Shown: piece after piece, positions 24,577 through 33,174 of the stretch | How positions within the stretch are numbered: the first letter of the stretch is position 1 | Layout: every line of letters starts with the position of its first letter | DNA from: Halomonas salinarum | Lineage (GTDB): Bacteria > Pseudomonadota > Gammaproteobacteria > Pseudomonadales > Halomonadaceae | Length of the DNA stretch: 64,000 bases | NCBI RefSeq assembly: GCF_012062845.1 | Contig: NZ_WWNB01000004.1 | Span: 62,001-126,000 of the forward strand | Direction: 5' to 3' | The notes under the pieces: model-generated | Databases searched by the model: none | The model's input: the letters and a program-made list of their open reading frames with translations, nothing else | Told to the model about the DNA's origin: nothing | Program-made: the position numbers and the translations under genes

Positions 24577-25472
24577 TGAGCTGGCGCGCACGGCTCCTCA
24601 CGCTGGCGGCCCTAGTCATCATGGGCTTGGTTGGCCCGGCCCAGGCGGCCGGCGTGGTCTGCGTCACAGACGATGTCGGCCGCGAGGTCTGCCTGGACGC
24701 CCCGGCGCAGCGCATCGTGGCGCTCTCGCCCGGCGTCACTGAGCTTTTGTATGCCGCCGGCGCCGGCGAGCGATTGGTGGGGGCGGTCGGCTTCAGCGAC
24801 TATCCGGCTGCCGCCGCGTCTCTGCCTCGTGTGGGCAGCTATGATCGACTAGATCTCGAGGCGCTGCTGGCCCTCGAACCCGATCTGGTGGTGGCCTGGC
24901 AGGCCGGCAATCCTCAGGAGCAGCTCGCCCGGCTGCCGACGCTTGGGCTACCGGTGTTCTTTTCCGATGTCGACGACTTTGCCGGCATCGCCGAGAGCCT
25001 CGAGCGCTTCGGTGAGCTGGCGGATACAAGCGCCGTCGCGGATCCCGCGGCGGCGGCGCTGCGGACGGAAGTGGCGGCACTGCGCAAGCGCTACGCCGAT
25101 GCCGAACCGGTGCCGGTCTTCTACGAGGTCTGGGAGCAGCCGTTGATGACCGTCAATGGCGAGCACTGGATCAGCCATTCGCTTGAGCTATGTGGTGGCG
25201 AGAACCTGTTCGCTGATGCTTCCGCCCTGGTGCCACGCATAGGCGTCGAGGCGGTGCTCGCCCGCGACCCGGAGGCGATCATCACCGGCGGCATGGGCAA
25301 GGCCGATTCCGGCTGGCTCGAGGCCTGGCGCGACTATCCTCGGCTGACGGCGGTGCAGCGGGATAACTTATTCTTCATCGATCCCAATCTGGTGCAGCGG
25401 GCCGCCCCCAGGCTGGTAGAGGGCACTCGGCGGCTCTGCGAGCACCTGGAGGTCGCCCGTGAGCGACGCTAG
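24576..25472 (+). CDS. btuF: Periplasmic cobalamin-binding protein of ABC importer
   Basis: A 298-residue class III periplasmic binding protein. Signal peptide about residues 1-25 (LLTLAALVIMGLVGPAQA). The first lobe contains RIVALSPGVTELLYAAGAG and VGAVGFSDYP, the BtuF-like start. LLALEPDLVVAWQAGNP follows, then the connecting helix and second lobe (VFYEVWEQPLMTVNGEHWIS, LCGGENLFAD). It delivers B12 from BtuB to BtuCD. ATG 24576 is immediately preceded by an in-frame GTG (24573), which overlaps the btuB stop and may be the true start. It overlaps btuC by 14 bp. Confidence 0.92.
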   Translation: MSWRARLLTLAALVIMGLVGPAQAAGVVCVTDDVGREVCLDAPAQRIVALSPGVTELLYAAGAGERLVGAVGFSDYPAAAASLPRVGSYDRLDLEALLALEPDLVVAWQAGNPQEQLARLPTLGLPVFFSDVDDFAGIAESLERFGELADTSAVADPAAAALRTEVAALRKRYADAEPVPVFYEVWEQPLMTVNGEHWISHSLELCGGENLFADASALVPRIGVEAVLARDPEAIITGGMGKADSGWLEAWRDYPRLTAVQRDNLFFIDPNLVQRAAPRLVEGTRRLCEHLEVARERR

Positions 25473-26457
25473 TGGCCAAGCGGCTAGTCGTGGGCTGCGC
25501 CTGCGCCCCCTGGGTTGGCTGGCGCTGGCCGCGCTGCTCTCGCTTGCGGTGTCGCTTGCGCTAGGCAGCGTTGCCATCGCACCCGAGGCGCTCCTGGCGG
25601 TGCTCGGCGGCGGCGGCGATTCCCTGCATCAGACGCTGGTGCTGGAGCTCAGGTTGCCGCGGGCACTGGCCGCCTTCGGTACCGGTGCCTTGCTGGCGCT
25701 GGCCGGCGCCCTGATGCAGATACTGCTGCGAAATCCCCTGGCCGATCCTTATGTACTGGGGCTCTCCGGCGGCGCCTCGGTGGCCGCACTCGCCGCGATG
25801 CTCGCCGGCCTCGGCGTGGCGCTGGTTACCGGGGCGGCCTTCGCCGGTGCCTTGCTGTCGACCCTGATCGTCTTCGGACTGGCGCACGGCACCGGTAGCT
25901 GGACGCCGACCCGCCTTCTGCTCACCGGCGTGGTAATGGCTGCCGGCTGGGGCGCGCTGATCAGCTTCCTGCTGGCGGTGAGCCCGGTGGAGCGGCTGCC
26001 TGGCATGCTCTATTGGCTGATGGGCGACATGGCCTATGCCGGTAGCCCCTGGCCGGTGTTGGGGGTGGCCGTAGTGAGCCTGGCGGTGGTCATGCCCCTT
26101 GGACGCACTCTCAATGTGCTGGCTCGCGGCGGGCTGCAGGCGGCGGCCCTGGGCGTGGCGGTGCGACCGCTGGAGTGGACGCTCTATCTGCTGGCAAGCC
26201 TGCTCACCGCGGTGGCGGTCACCACTGCCGGCAGCGTCGGCTTCGTGGGCTTGATGGTACCTCACATGCTGCGCCTGCGGCTCGGCAACGACCAGCGATT
26301 GATCTTGCCGGCAAGCCTCTTGGCCGGGGGCACCCTGCTGACGCTTGCCGACACCCTGGCGCGCACCCTGATCGCCCCCCAGCAGCTGCCGGTCGGGGTC
26401 ATCACCGCGCTGCTCGGGGTCCCCAGTTTCCTCTACCTGCTCTATCGGAGTCGCTGA
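25459..26457 (+). CDS. btuC: Cobalamin ABC transporter permease
   Basis: A 332-residue FecCD/BtuC-type permease with about ten membrane segments. Motifs: LELRLPRALAAFGTGALLAL near residue 57, LLRNPLADPYVLGLSGGASV near 85, and VGFVGLMVPHMLRL near 263, the coupling-helix region that contacts BtuD. The start is GTG 25459 with CTGGAGG upstream, inside the btuF 3' end. The stop overlaps the btuD start (TGATG). The homodimer forms the translocation pore for corrinoids. Confidence 0.93.
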   Translation: MSDASGQAASRGLRLRPLGWLALAALLSLAVSLALGSVAIAPEALLAVLGGGGDSLHQTLVLELRLPRALAAFGTGALLALAGALMQILLRNPLADPYVLGLSGGASVAALAAMLAGLGVALVTGAAFAGALLSTLIVFGLAHGTGSWTPTRLLLTGVVMAAGWGALISFLLAVSPVERLPGMLYWLMGDMAYAGSPWPVLGVAVVSLAVVMPLGRTLNVLARGGLQAAALGVAVRPLEWTLYLLASLLTAVAVTTAGSVGFVGLMVPHMLRLRLGNDQRLILPASLLAGGTLLTLADTLARTLIAPQQLPVGVITALLGVPSFLYLLYRSR

Positions 26458-27224
26458 TGGAGACCCTGGAGGCGCATCGTCTGGTCATCGATATCCCCGG
26501 ACGCGGCGCGGGGCGGCCGCTGGATCTCGCCGTGGCGCCCGGCGAGCGCTGGGGGGTGCTGGGTCCCAATGGCGTCGGCAAGACGACGCTGATGCATACG
26601 CTCGCCGGCCTGCGCGCGCCGCGCCGAGGTGAGGTGCGTCTGGGTGGCGTGCGATTGTCGCGCCTCAAGCGTCGTGCCCTGGCGCGTCGGCTGGGCATCG
26701 TCTTTCAGTCACAGCATGACGACTTCCCCGCCACCGTCCGCGAGACGGCGCTGATCGGTCGCCATCCCTTCATCGCGCCCTGGCAACAGGAGGGGCCGGA
26801 GGATATCGCTCGGGCCGAGGCCGCACTTGAGCGCCTTGACCTTTCGCACCTGGCCGAGCGGGAGCTCGCCACCCTGTCGGGCGGTGAGCGTCAGCGGGTC
26901 AGCCTCGCCACGCTGCTGACTCAGTCGCCTCGGCTATGGCTGGCCGACGAACCCACCAATCACCTCGATCTTCACCACCAGGTGGCGGTCATGGAGCTGC
27001 TGACCGAGCAGGCCCAACGCGGCTGCGGGGTGATGATGTGCCTGCATGATCTCAACCTGGCCGCCCGCTGGTGCAGCCACCTGCTGCTGCTCTATCCCGA
27101 CGGCGAAGCCTGCTGGGGCGCGGCGGATACCATGCTGGTGCCCGAGGCCCTCGAGCGGCTCTATGGCCAGGCCCTGACGACTGCCATGGTCGATGGTGCC
27201 CCGGTCTTCGTACCGAGGCGTTGA
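26457..27224 (+). CDS. btuD: Cobalamin ABC transporter ATPase
   Basis: A 255-residue ABC ATPase. Walker A GPNGVGKTT near residue 37, Q-loop FQSQHDD near 83, signature LSGGERQR near 140, Walker B LWLADEPTNHLD near 160 and H-loop CLHDLN near 195. ATG 26457 overlaps the btuC stop. It energises B12 import with BtuC and BtuF. Longer upstream reading lies within btuC and was rejected. It ends the riboswitch-led uptake operon and is convergent with the DUF1289 gene 13 bp away. Confidence 0.93.
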   Translation: METLEAHRLVIDIPGRGAGRPLDLAVAPGERWGVLGPNGVGKTTLMHTLAGLRAPRRGEVRLGGVRLSRLKRRALARRLGIVFQSQHDDFPATVRETALIGRHPFIAPWQQEGPEDIARAEAALERLDLSHLAERELATLSGGERQRVSLATLLTQSPRLWLADEPTNHLDLHHQVAVMELLTEQAQRGCGVMMCLHDLNLAARWCSHLLLLYPDGEACWGAADTMLVPEALERLYGQALTTAMVDGAPVFVPRR

Positions 27225-27236
27225 GCGGTAGGGCGT

Positions 27237-27413
27237 TCAGTCCTTGTCGAGCTTCTTTAGCCGCTGCGCCGCGCGTTGGTTGGTGGCCATGCGCTCCGGG
27301 CGCTTCATCGAGCGCCAGTGGGTGATCTCCTCGGTGGTGCGCCCGCAGCCGACGCAGAGCCCGCCCTTCAGCTTGCAGATCGAGACGCAGGGGCTTTCGA
27401 TGCTCTTGGCCAT
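27237..27413 (-). CDS. DUF1289 small Cys-rich protein
   Basis: A 58-residue protein too short for usual ORF cut-offs: starts MAKSIESPCVSICKLKGGLC, with the DUF1289 pattern C-x3-C-x6-C-x2-CGRT and EITHW. The four Cys suggest a small metal site. The C-terminus is basic (RAAQRLKKLDKD). ATG 27413 follows directly after the TGA of the upstream gene (stop 27416-27414), implying translational coupling. The function of the family is unknown. Confidence 0.85.
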   Translation of the reverse strand: MAKSIESPCVSICKLKGGLCVGCGRTTEEITHWRSMKRPERMATNQRAAQRLKKLDKD

Positions 27414-27800
27414 TCAGTGGCGCTCCATGATCGCCAGTCGGTGCTCCCAGTCGCCGCCGTGTACGCGCCGGCATTCCTCCTCGCTGTCGGCGTCCAGATG
27501 GGCGTCGATGTCGGCAATCTTGATCTCGGCGTCGAAGAAGGCAGCTTCGGTGAGCTCGCGCATGCGTTGGCGGCCATCGCCCTTGAGGGCACGGGCAAGG
27601 TCGTCCTGAGTCTTGAATACCCAGATCACCCGCAGGCTGTCCGGAAAGCGACGGTAGTCCACCAGGTGGGTCAGCCAGGCGAAGCCGGGAAGCATCGGCT
27701 TGGCGGTCTCGCAGGCGTCGGTCAGGGCTTTTGTCAGCTGGCGCTCCATCCGGGCGCTGGCTTTCTTGTCGAGCACCGTGGCTTTCGTCGAGGTTGTCAT
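27414..27800 (-). CDS. Conserved hypothetical protein, 128 residues
   Basis: A soluble 128-residue protein with a Lys/Thr-rich start, then CETAKPMLPGFAWLTHLVDY, SLRVIWVFKTQDDLARAL, and a C-terminal acidic part (AHLDADSEEECRRV). I recall similar unannotated gammaproteobacterial proteins but no function. A Cys-rich DUF1289 protein is coupled directly downstream. ATG 27800 has CAGGAGAGCC upstream. It separates the two corrinoid/iron-type ABC systems but shows no feature linking it to B12. Confidence 0.7.
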   Translation of the reverse strand: MTTSTKATVLDKKASARMERQLTKALTDACETAKPMLPGFAWLTHLVDYRRFPDSLRVIWVFKTQDDLARALKGDGRQRMRELTEAAFFDAEIKIADIDAHLDADSEEECRRVHGGDWEHRLAIMERH

Positions 27801-27879
27801 AGGGGCTCTCCTGTCAATCTTGGTGTCAGTTAGGGCACAGCTTATGCGATCGGCTCATCTGATGGACTCATCTGATGGA

Positions 27880-28644
27880 CTAGAGCGCGCGGCGAAAGCG
27901 CAGGATGGTGCGTCCTTCATCGGGGTCGTCGATAAAGTCGGCGTGTACGCCGAAGGTATTGCGCAGCCGCTCGAGGGTCAGCACCTCGCGGGGCGGGCCC
28001 ACGGCCACCAGGAGTCCGCCGTCCATCACCCCGATGCGGTCGCAGTCCATGGCCTGGTCGAGATCGTGCAGGGCGATGACCACGGTCACCGGCAACTGCC
28101 GGACCAGTCGCAGGATCGACAGCTGGTGGCGAATATCCAGGTGATTGGTGGGCTCGTCGAGCAGCAGGGCGCGCGGTTGTTGGGCCAGGGCGCGAGCGAT
28201 ATGCACGCGCTGGCGCTCGCCGCCGGATAGGGTATGCCAGAGGCGACCGGCCAGGGGCTCAAGGTCGACATCGGCCAGCGCCCGGTCGACGATGGCCTCG
28301 TCCTCCTCGGACCAGGGGCTCAGCGGTGACAGGAAGGGCGTGCGCCCCAGCGCCACCGCCTGGCGTACCTCCAGACGGTCGAGGGTATCCGCCTGCTGCT
28401 CGACGAAGGCGATGGCACGGGCGATTTGCTGAGGCTTCATGGTGCGCATCGGCTGGTCGTCCGCCAGCGCGCGTCCGGTCTTCGGCCGACGCAGCCCGGC
28501 CAGCACCCGCAGCAGGGTGGTCTTGCCCGAGCCGTTGGGGCCGACCAGGCCGAAGGTCTCGCCCGCTTCCACCGTCAGGCTGACGTCCTCCAGCAGCCGG
28601 CGCCCGTGGACCCGCCAGTCGACGTGCTCGGCACAGAGCCTCAT
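27880..28644 (-). CDS. FecE-type ABC importer ATPase, second system
   Basis: A 254-residue ABC ATPase of the iron-siderophore/B12/hemin group. Walker A GPNGSGKTT near residue 36, Q-loop VEQQADTLD near 82, signature LSGGERQR near 138, Walker B LLLDEPTNHLD near 160 and switch His in ALHDLDQAMD. Its start overlaps the stop of the permease (ATGA), completing a binding protein-permease-ATPase operon on the minus strand. The substrate is a metal chelate by family; corrinoid, siderophore or haem cannot be separated by sequence alone. Confidence 0.9.
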   Translation of the reverse strand: MRLCAEHVDWRVHGRRLLEDVSLTVEAGETFGLVGPNGSGKTTLLRVLAGLRRPKTGRALADDQPMRTMKPQQIARAIAFVEQQADTLDRLEVRQAVALGRTPFLSPLSPWSEEDEAIVDRALADVDLEPLAGRLWHTLSGGERQRVHIARALAQQPRALLLDEPTNHLDIRHQLSILRLVRQLPVTVVIALHDLDQAMDCDRIGVMDGGLLVAVGPPREVLTLERLRNTFGVHADFIDDPDEGRTILRFRRAL

Positions 28645-29738
28645 CGTGACCTCGCGCCGCGGATCAGTATCAGGGCGAAGGCCGGGGCGCCGATCAATGC
28701 CGTGACCACGCCGATGGGCAGGACCTGACCGCTGACCAGGGTACGCGAGAGCACGTCTGCGCCGATCAGGAAGACGGCGCCGGCCAGCGCCGAGGCGGGC
28801 ACCAGACGGGTGTGACGGCTGCCGACGAGGAAGCGCATGGCGTGAGGGATCACCAGCCCGACGAAGCCGATGGCACCAACCATGGATACCATGGCGGCGG
28901 TGACCAGGGCCATGGTGGCGATCAGCACGCCGCGTACCCGGCGCACGGGGATGCCCAGCGAGGCGGCGCTGTCGGCGCCGAAGGTAAAGGCGTCAAGGGC
29001 GCGCCGGTACCACAGGCAGATCGCCAGGCCCGCCAGGGCGACAGGCAGCCCCAGGGCGACGTCTTCCCAGCGTACGCCGGACAGATTACCCATCAGCCAG
29101 AACATGATGCCGCGGGCCTGCTCGGCGCTCGCCGACTTGGCGATGATCAGCGCGGTGAGGGCGTTGAATAGCTGAGAGCCGGCGATGCCGGCGAGGATGA
29201 TGGCTCCCGCCGCCTGAGTCGCGCGGCCACCGCCGGTGCCGCTGCCGGCGGCGTGGGCGAGCACCACCACCAGGGCGAAGGCCAGGCCGGCGCCGACGAA
29301 AGCGCCCAGCGACAGCGTCAGGGTGCCGGCGCCGACCCCAAGGACGGCGACCGAGACGGCACCGGTCGAGGCGCCGGCGGAGATACCCATCAGGAAGGGG
29401 TCGGCCAGGGGATTGCGCAGCAGTGCCTGGAGCACCACCCCGGCCAGGGCCAGTCCGGCACCGCAGCAGGCCGCGAGAATCGCCCGGCTCAGGCGGTAGC
29501 TCCAGATGATGCCGGCATCGATGCGGTCTACCGGAAACGCTGCTCCCAAGAGCTGGTTGGCCAGTACCTTTAGGATGGTAGCCAATGGAATCGCGGTCTC
29601 GCCGATGGCGGTACCTGCAAGCACCGCCAGAAACAGCAGAAGTGGGGCTAGCCAGCCCCAGTGCCAGGCGGAACGGACAGGGCGAGCGAGACGAGGAAGG
29701 CGCGGGGCCTGCGCCACTGAGCGAACGGCGTCGGTCAT
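28641..29738 (-). CDS. FecCD-type ABC importer permease, second system
   Basis: A 365-residue polytopic permease. A charged N-terminal tail of about 30 residues precedes the first span (LAPLLLFLAVLAGTAIGETA). Conserved sites are YRLSRAILAACCGAGLALAG near residue 93, LLRNPLADPFLMGISAGAST near 120 and GFVGLVIPHAMRFLVGSRHT near 295. Start ATG 29738 and stop at 28641 both overlap neighbours by ATGA. It is one of two FecCD permeases inside the B12 locus. The VGSRHT coupling segment is more like siderophore systems than BtuC's LRLGNDQR (inference). Confidence 0.9.
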   Translation of the reverse strand: MTDAVRSVAQAPRLPRLARPVRSAWHWGWLAPLLLFLAVLAGTAIGETAIPLATILKVLANQLLGAAFPVDRIDAGIIWSYRLSRAILAACCGAGLALAGVVLQALLRNPLADPFLMGISAGASTGAVSVAVLGVGAGTLTLSLGAFVGAGLAFALVVVLAHAAGSGTGGGRATQAAGAIILAGIAGSQLFNALTALIIAKSASAEQARGIMFWLMGNLSGVRWEDVALGLPVALAGLAICLWYRRALDAFTFGADSAASLGIPVRRVRGVLIATMALVTAAMVSMVGAIGFVGLVIPHAMRFLVGSRHTRLVPASALAGAVFLIGADVLSRTLVSGQVLPIGVVTALIGAPAFALILIRGARSR

Positions 29739-30751
29739 CGGTCGAACGACTGGGCCGACAGGGCATCGACCAGGGTTTCAAGGCCGAAGACGGTGCGCAT
29801 TGTGGCGCTCATGGCGTGGGCATCCATCTCGATGATGTGGCCATTTTTTACCGCCGACATCTCGCTTGCCACGGCATCATTGCGCAGGAAGTCGAGCTTG
29901 GCTTCGACGCTATCCGCCGCATAGCGGCGGCGATCCATGCGCGCCACCACGATGATATCCGGGTCGGCACGGGCAATTGATTCCCAGCCGACGGTCGGCC
30001 ATTCCTCGTCTGATTCGATGACATTGCGGATACCCAGTTTATCCATCATGTAGCCAGGCGCGCCGAGCCTTCCGGCCACATAGGGATCCGATGATCTGTC
30101 GGGAGATGAAAACCAGAAGACCGCCGAAAGATCATCCGGAAGCACGAGGTCTTGGGCCCGGGAAATGGCAGCTTTCTCGCGAGCTTCCAGCTCCTCGACC
30201 AGGGTGTTGCCGCTCGCTTTTACGTCGAAAATAGTGGCCAGTTCAAGGATGCCTTTATAGACGGAATCGGTGGTGAAGGCGGCGGTGCGAGTACCATCGC
30301 CGCCGGTGGCATTGTCCTTGGTATCGCAGTCAGCGGGCATGATGTAGGTGGCGATGCCCAGGTCATGAAATTGATCACGGGTCGCCACGCTGCCAGTGGG
30401 GCCGACATGCCACTCGTACTGGGCGGCGACCAGGTCTGGCCTGCGATTAACGACACTCTCGAAGCTGGGATCATTATTGGCAATGCGCTCGATATCGGCG
30501 TTGGCATCCTGGAATTCAGGCAGCACCGGCGTAAACCATACCGAGGTGGCGATAACCTTTTTCGCGAGGCCCAATGCATAGAGGGTTTCGGTTGCCGACT
30601 GACCGACGGTCACTACCCTCTTGGGGGGTGAATCGATGATGATATCTCTTCCACAATTGTCGATTTCTAGCGGAAATTCGGCAGCATGAGCCAAGGAAAA
30701 TGATGCCGAAAAAAGCGCGACTATGGCCAATACTTGACGAGCGAGCTTCAT
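29735..30751 (-). CDS. Periplasmic metal-chelate binding protein, second system
   Basis: A 338-residue class III binding protein. Signal peptide about residues 1-23 (VLAIVALFSASFSLAHA). Lobe one starts FPLEIDNCGRDIIIDSPPKR and VTVGQSATETLYALGL, followed by SVWFTPVLPEF. Lobe two includes AVFWFSSPDRSSDPYVAG and DIIVVARMDRRRYA. Compared with BtuF it carries an extra Cys near its start and CDTKDNATGGDG in the middle. ATG 30751 is the only start in front of a clean signal peptide. Its promoter shares the 30752-31000 region with the divergent riboswitch operon. Ligand unknown. Confidence 0.85.
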   Translation of the reverse strand: MKLARQVLAIVALFSASFSLAHAAEFPLEIDNCGRDIIIDSPPKRVVTVGQSATETLYALGLAKKVIATSVWFTPVLPEFQDANADIERIANNDPSFESVVNRRPDLVAAQYEWHVGPTGSVATRDQFHDLGIATYIMPADCDTKDNATGGDGTRTAAFTTDSVYKGILELATIFDVKASGNTLVEELEAREKAAISRAQDLVLPDDLSAVFWFSSPDRSSDPYVAGRLGAPGYMMDKLGIRNVIESDEEWPTVGWESIARADPDIIVVARMDRRRYAADSVEAKLDFLRNDAVASEMSAVKNGHIIEMDAHAMSATMRTVFGLETLVDALSAQSFDR

Positions 30752-30997
30752 GCGCCTGTGTCCAGGTAAGGGAGATGAGGTGGCCGACTGGCGCTGGGAG
30801 CTTGCCACGAGTTTCGATGCATTATCCACCCTTACTGACTGATGCTTGCGGCTCGCGCGCGAGGCTATATTCCCCGCTTAAAAAGAAATGATATACCATA
30901 ACAATTGCGGTTGGAAATAAGGCTGGCAAGACGGTTGGGCCGCGTGCGATGCCGATTGCGCGGGACATGGCCGGTCCTTTACGATACCCATCCGAAG

Positions 30998-31182
30998 ACA
31001 GGTGCCCCTGGTGGTCAGGGGATAATCGGGAAGTATGGTGAGGCCTCGGCCGATTCCATCGCTGCCCCCGCAACGGTAATGAAGCGCGATCTGCAAATAC
31101 CACTGGCGTCCCGCCGGGAAGGTGCAGATCACGACATGGTGTTTCTGCACATGTCGCCTTCTAGCCCGGAGACCGGCCCGTC
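30998..31182 (+). promoter_or_regulatory. Cobalamin riboswitch upstream of the ring-synthesis operon
   Basis: B12-riboswitch segments in order: AGGTGCCCC and GGATAATCGGGAAGTATGGT (31000-31039), GCTGCCCCCGCAACGGTAAT (31061-31080), CCACTGG (31100-31106), CCGGGAAGGTG (31114-31124) and the B12 box TAGCCCGGAGACCGGCCC (31163-31180). It precedes the 30-codon leader ORF at 31230 and the fused chelatase gene. Adenosylcobalamin should repress the operon, which runs through cobJ by continuous overlaps except one 68-bp gap before cobH. Confidence 0.94.
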
Positions 31183-31229
31183 GTTTCGAGTCATCCCAGT
31201 ACGGTGCGGTGGGCACCGAGAGGATCAGC

Positions 31230-31322
31230 ATGTCTGCGTTTTCCGCTTTCCCCTCACGGTGGAGCCTCCGCCGTGGTGCATGTTTCGTGTGTGTCCGCCG
31301 CCGGCCGGCCGTGACGCCATGA
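31230..31322 (+). CDS. Candidate 30-residue leader ORF before the chelatase gene
   Basis: ATG 31230 has AGAGG well placed upstream, unlike the chelatase ATG 31319, which has none. The ORF starts MSAFSAFPSRWSLRRG, contains two Cys and its TGA (31320-31322) overlaps ATG 31319. It probably serves to couple translation into the chelatase gene downstream of the riboswitch. No known peptide family. Confidence 0.4.
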   Translation: MSAFSAFPSRWSLRRGACFVCVRRRPAVTP

Positions 31323-33172
31323 TGGACGTGCCCGAGTTTCCCTTCGTCGCCGTCGTCGGACAGCGGCCGCTCAAGACCGCGCTGCTGCTCAACGTTATCG
31401 ATCCCCGCATCGGCGGCGTGCTGATCAGCGGCCCCAAGGGCAGCGCCAAGTCGACCCTGGCCCGGGCACTGGCAGAGATCCTGCCCGATGATGCCCATGG
31501 CCAGCGCCCGTCGCTGGTGGCCCTGCCGCTGGGCGCAAGTGAAGAGCGCCTGACCGGCAGCCTCGACCTGCAGCGGGTACTCGCCGAGGGTGAGGCCAGC
31601 TTTCAGGAGGGTCTGCTGGCCCGCGCCGATGGGGGACTCCTGTACGTCGACGAGGTCAACCTGCTGGCGGATTCGCTGGTCGACCTGCTGCTCGATGTGG
31701 CGGCGAGTGGCGTCAACCGCGTCGAACGCGACGGCATCAGCCACGCCCACCCCGCACGCTTCAGCCTGATCGGCACCATGAACCCCGACGAGGGCGAGCT
31801 GCGCCCCCAACTGCTCGACCGCTTCGGCCTGTGCGTCGAGCAGGCGGCCGGCTCCAGCGTGGCCGAGCGCGTGGCGATCATGCGCCAGCGCGAGGCCTTC
31901 GATCATGACCCCAAGGCCTTCGTCGAATCATGTCGGGCCGAGCAGGCGGCGCTGACCCGGCGCCTGAGCGAGGCACGTGCACGGCTGGGTGAGATCTCGG
32001 CGGCGTCCTGGGTCTACGAGCATATCGCCACCCAGAGCGAGGCCGCCGGCGTCGAAGGCATGCGTGCCGACGTCACCTGGCACCGCGCCGCCCGGGCCCA
32101 TGCGGCCTGGCGCGGCGCGAATCAGGTGGCCCGCGAGGATATTGACGCCGTCGAACCCTGGGTATTGGCCCATCGCCGTACCGTCGAACCCGAGACATCG
32201 CCCGATGATGGCGCGAGCGGCCCTGGTTCCGACCAGAGCGGGTCGAGCCAGCATGGTCCTCGCCAGGACGGAGCGAGTCAGAACCGATCTAGCCAGAACG
32301 ACGCGGATCGCGATCAGTCGGGGCACGGGCCTGGTGGCGGCGCTCAGGCCCCAGCCTCCGACACCTCACAAGCGCCGGGCTCCGGCACTTCACAAGGGCT
32401 CAATCCCCAGGGGCAGTGGGGCGCCATGCCGCCGGTGACGCAGCCGAGCGTGAGCGTGCCGATGCCGGCGCTGCCGGAGAGCGCCGCCGCATCAGCGAAG
32501 GCCGATAAGACCTCTCGTTCGCCCGCCTCGTCGAGCCGGCGACCCGGCCATCAGGCGGGACAGCGTCGCTCCCGCCGCTCACCTCAGGTTCGTCGCGACA
32601 TTTCGCGCCCGGACTGGTTTGCGACCCTGGTCGAGAACCGTGGGCGCTGGCCCTGGCGGCGCCTTTGCTATCGTCGCCCCCGCACCGGCCAGCCGATGCT
32701 GCACCTCGTGCTGCTGGACACCTCGGCCTCCACTCTCGGCCGGCGTTTGCTTGGCCGCGCCAAGGGCGTGGTCGACCGGCTGGCACGCCAGGCCTATGCC
32801 GCCCGCGAGCAGATCGCGGTGCTGGGCTTCGGCAACGAGGGCGTGGCCACCATCCAGCCCAGGTGTCGCGCCCCCAAGGACCTGCTCGAGCGCCTCGATG
32901 CTGCACCCGGCGGTGGCGGCACACCGCTGCGCGAGGCCGTGCAGCGGGCGTATCGCCTGGTCTGCCAGTGGCATCGCCAGGACGCCGGCCTCAGGGTGCG
33001 TACCTACCTGATCACCGATGGCCGCACCCGTCAGTCGCTGACCGGCCTGCCGTCGCTTGGTGACTGCGTGGTCGTCGATACCGAAACCGCCGCCGTGAAG
33101 CGCGGGCGGGGACGCGATATCGCCCGTGCGCTGGGCGCCGATTACCGGCCCCTGGCCGGCCTGGAGGCCTGA
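31319..33172 (+). CDS. Fused ChlI/ChlD-type chelatase AAA+ and VWA subunit
   Basis: A 617-residue protein joining a ChlI/BchI AAA+ ATPase to a ChlD/BchD-like integrin-I domain. Walker A GPKGSAKST near residue 40, Walker B GGLLYVDEVNLL near 103, and LIGTMNPDEGELRPQLLDRF near 143. A 100-residue low-complexity linker (about 290-420) with repeated SQN/DQSG follows. The VWA domain begins near 460 with MIDAS DTSAS and ends ITDGRTRQS. With CobN three genes on, it most likely replaces CobS and CobT in the aerobic cobaltochelatase. It starts at ATG 31319 (or 31322) via overlap with the leader ORF. Confidence 0.88.
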   Translation: MMDVPEFPFVAVVGQRPLKTALLLNVIDPRIGGVLISGPKGSAKSTLARALAEILPDDAHGQRPSLVALPLGASEERLTGSLDLQRVLAEGEASFQEGLLARADGGLLYVDEVNLLADSLVDLLLDVAASGVNRVERDGISHAHPARFSLIGTMNPDEGELRPQLLDRFGLCVEQAAGSSVAERVAIMRQREAFDHDPKAFVESCRAEQAALTRRLSEARARLGEISAASWVYEHIATQSEAAGVEGMRADVTWHRAARAHAAWRGANQVAREDIDAVEPWVLAHRRTVEPETSPDDGASGPGSDQSGSSQHGPRQDGASQNRSSQNDADRDQSGHGPGGGAQAPASDTSQAPGSGTSQGLNPQGQWGAMPPVTQPSVSVPMPALPESAAASAKADKTSRSPASSSRRPGHQAGQRRSRRSPQVRRDISRPDWFATLVENRGRWPWRRLCYRRPRTGQPMLHLVLLDTSASTLGRRLLGRAKGVVDRLARQAYAAREQIAVLGFGNEGVATIQPRCRAPKDLLERLDAAPGGGGTPLREAVQRAYRLVCQWHRQDAGLRVRTYLITDGRTRQSLTGLPSLGDCVVVDTETAAVKRGRGRDIARALGADYRPLAGLEA

Positions 33173-33174
33173 GC

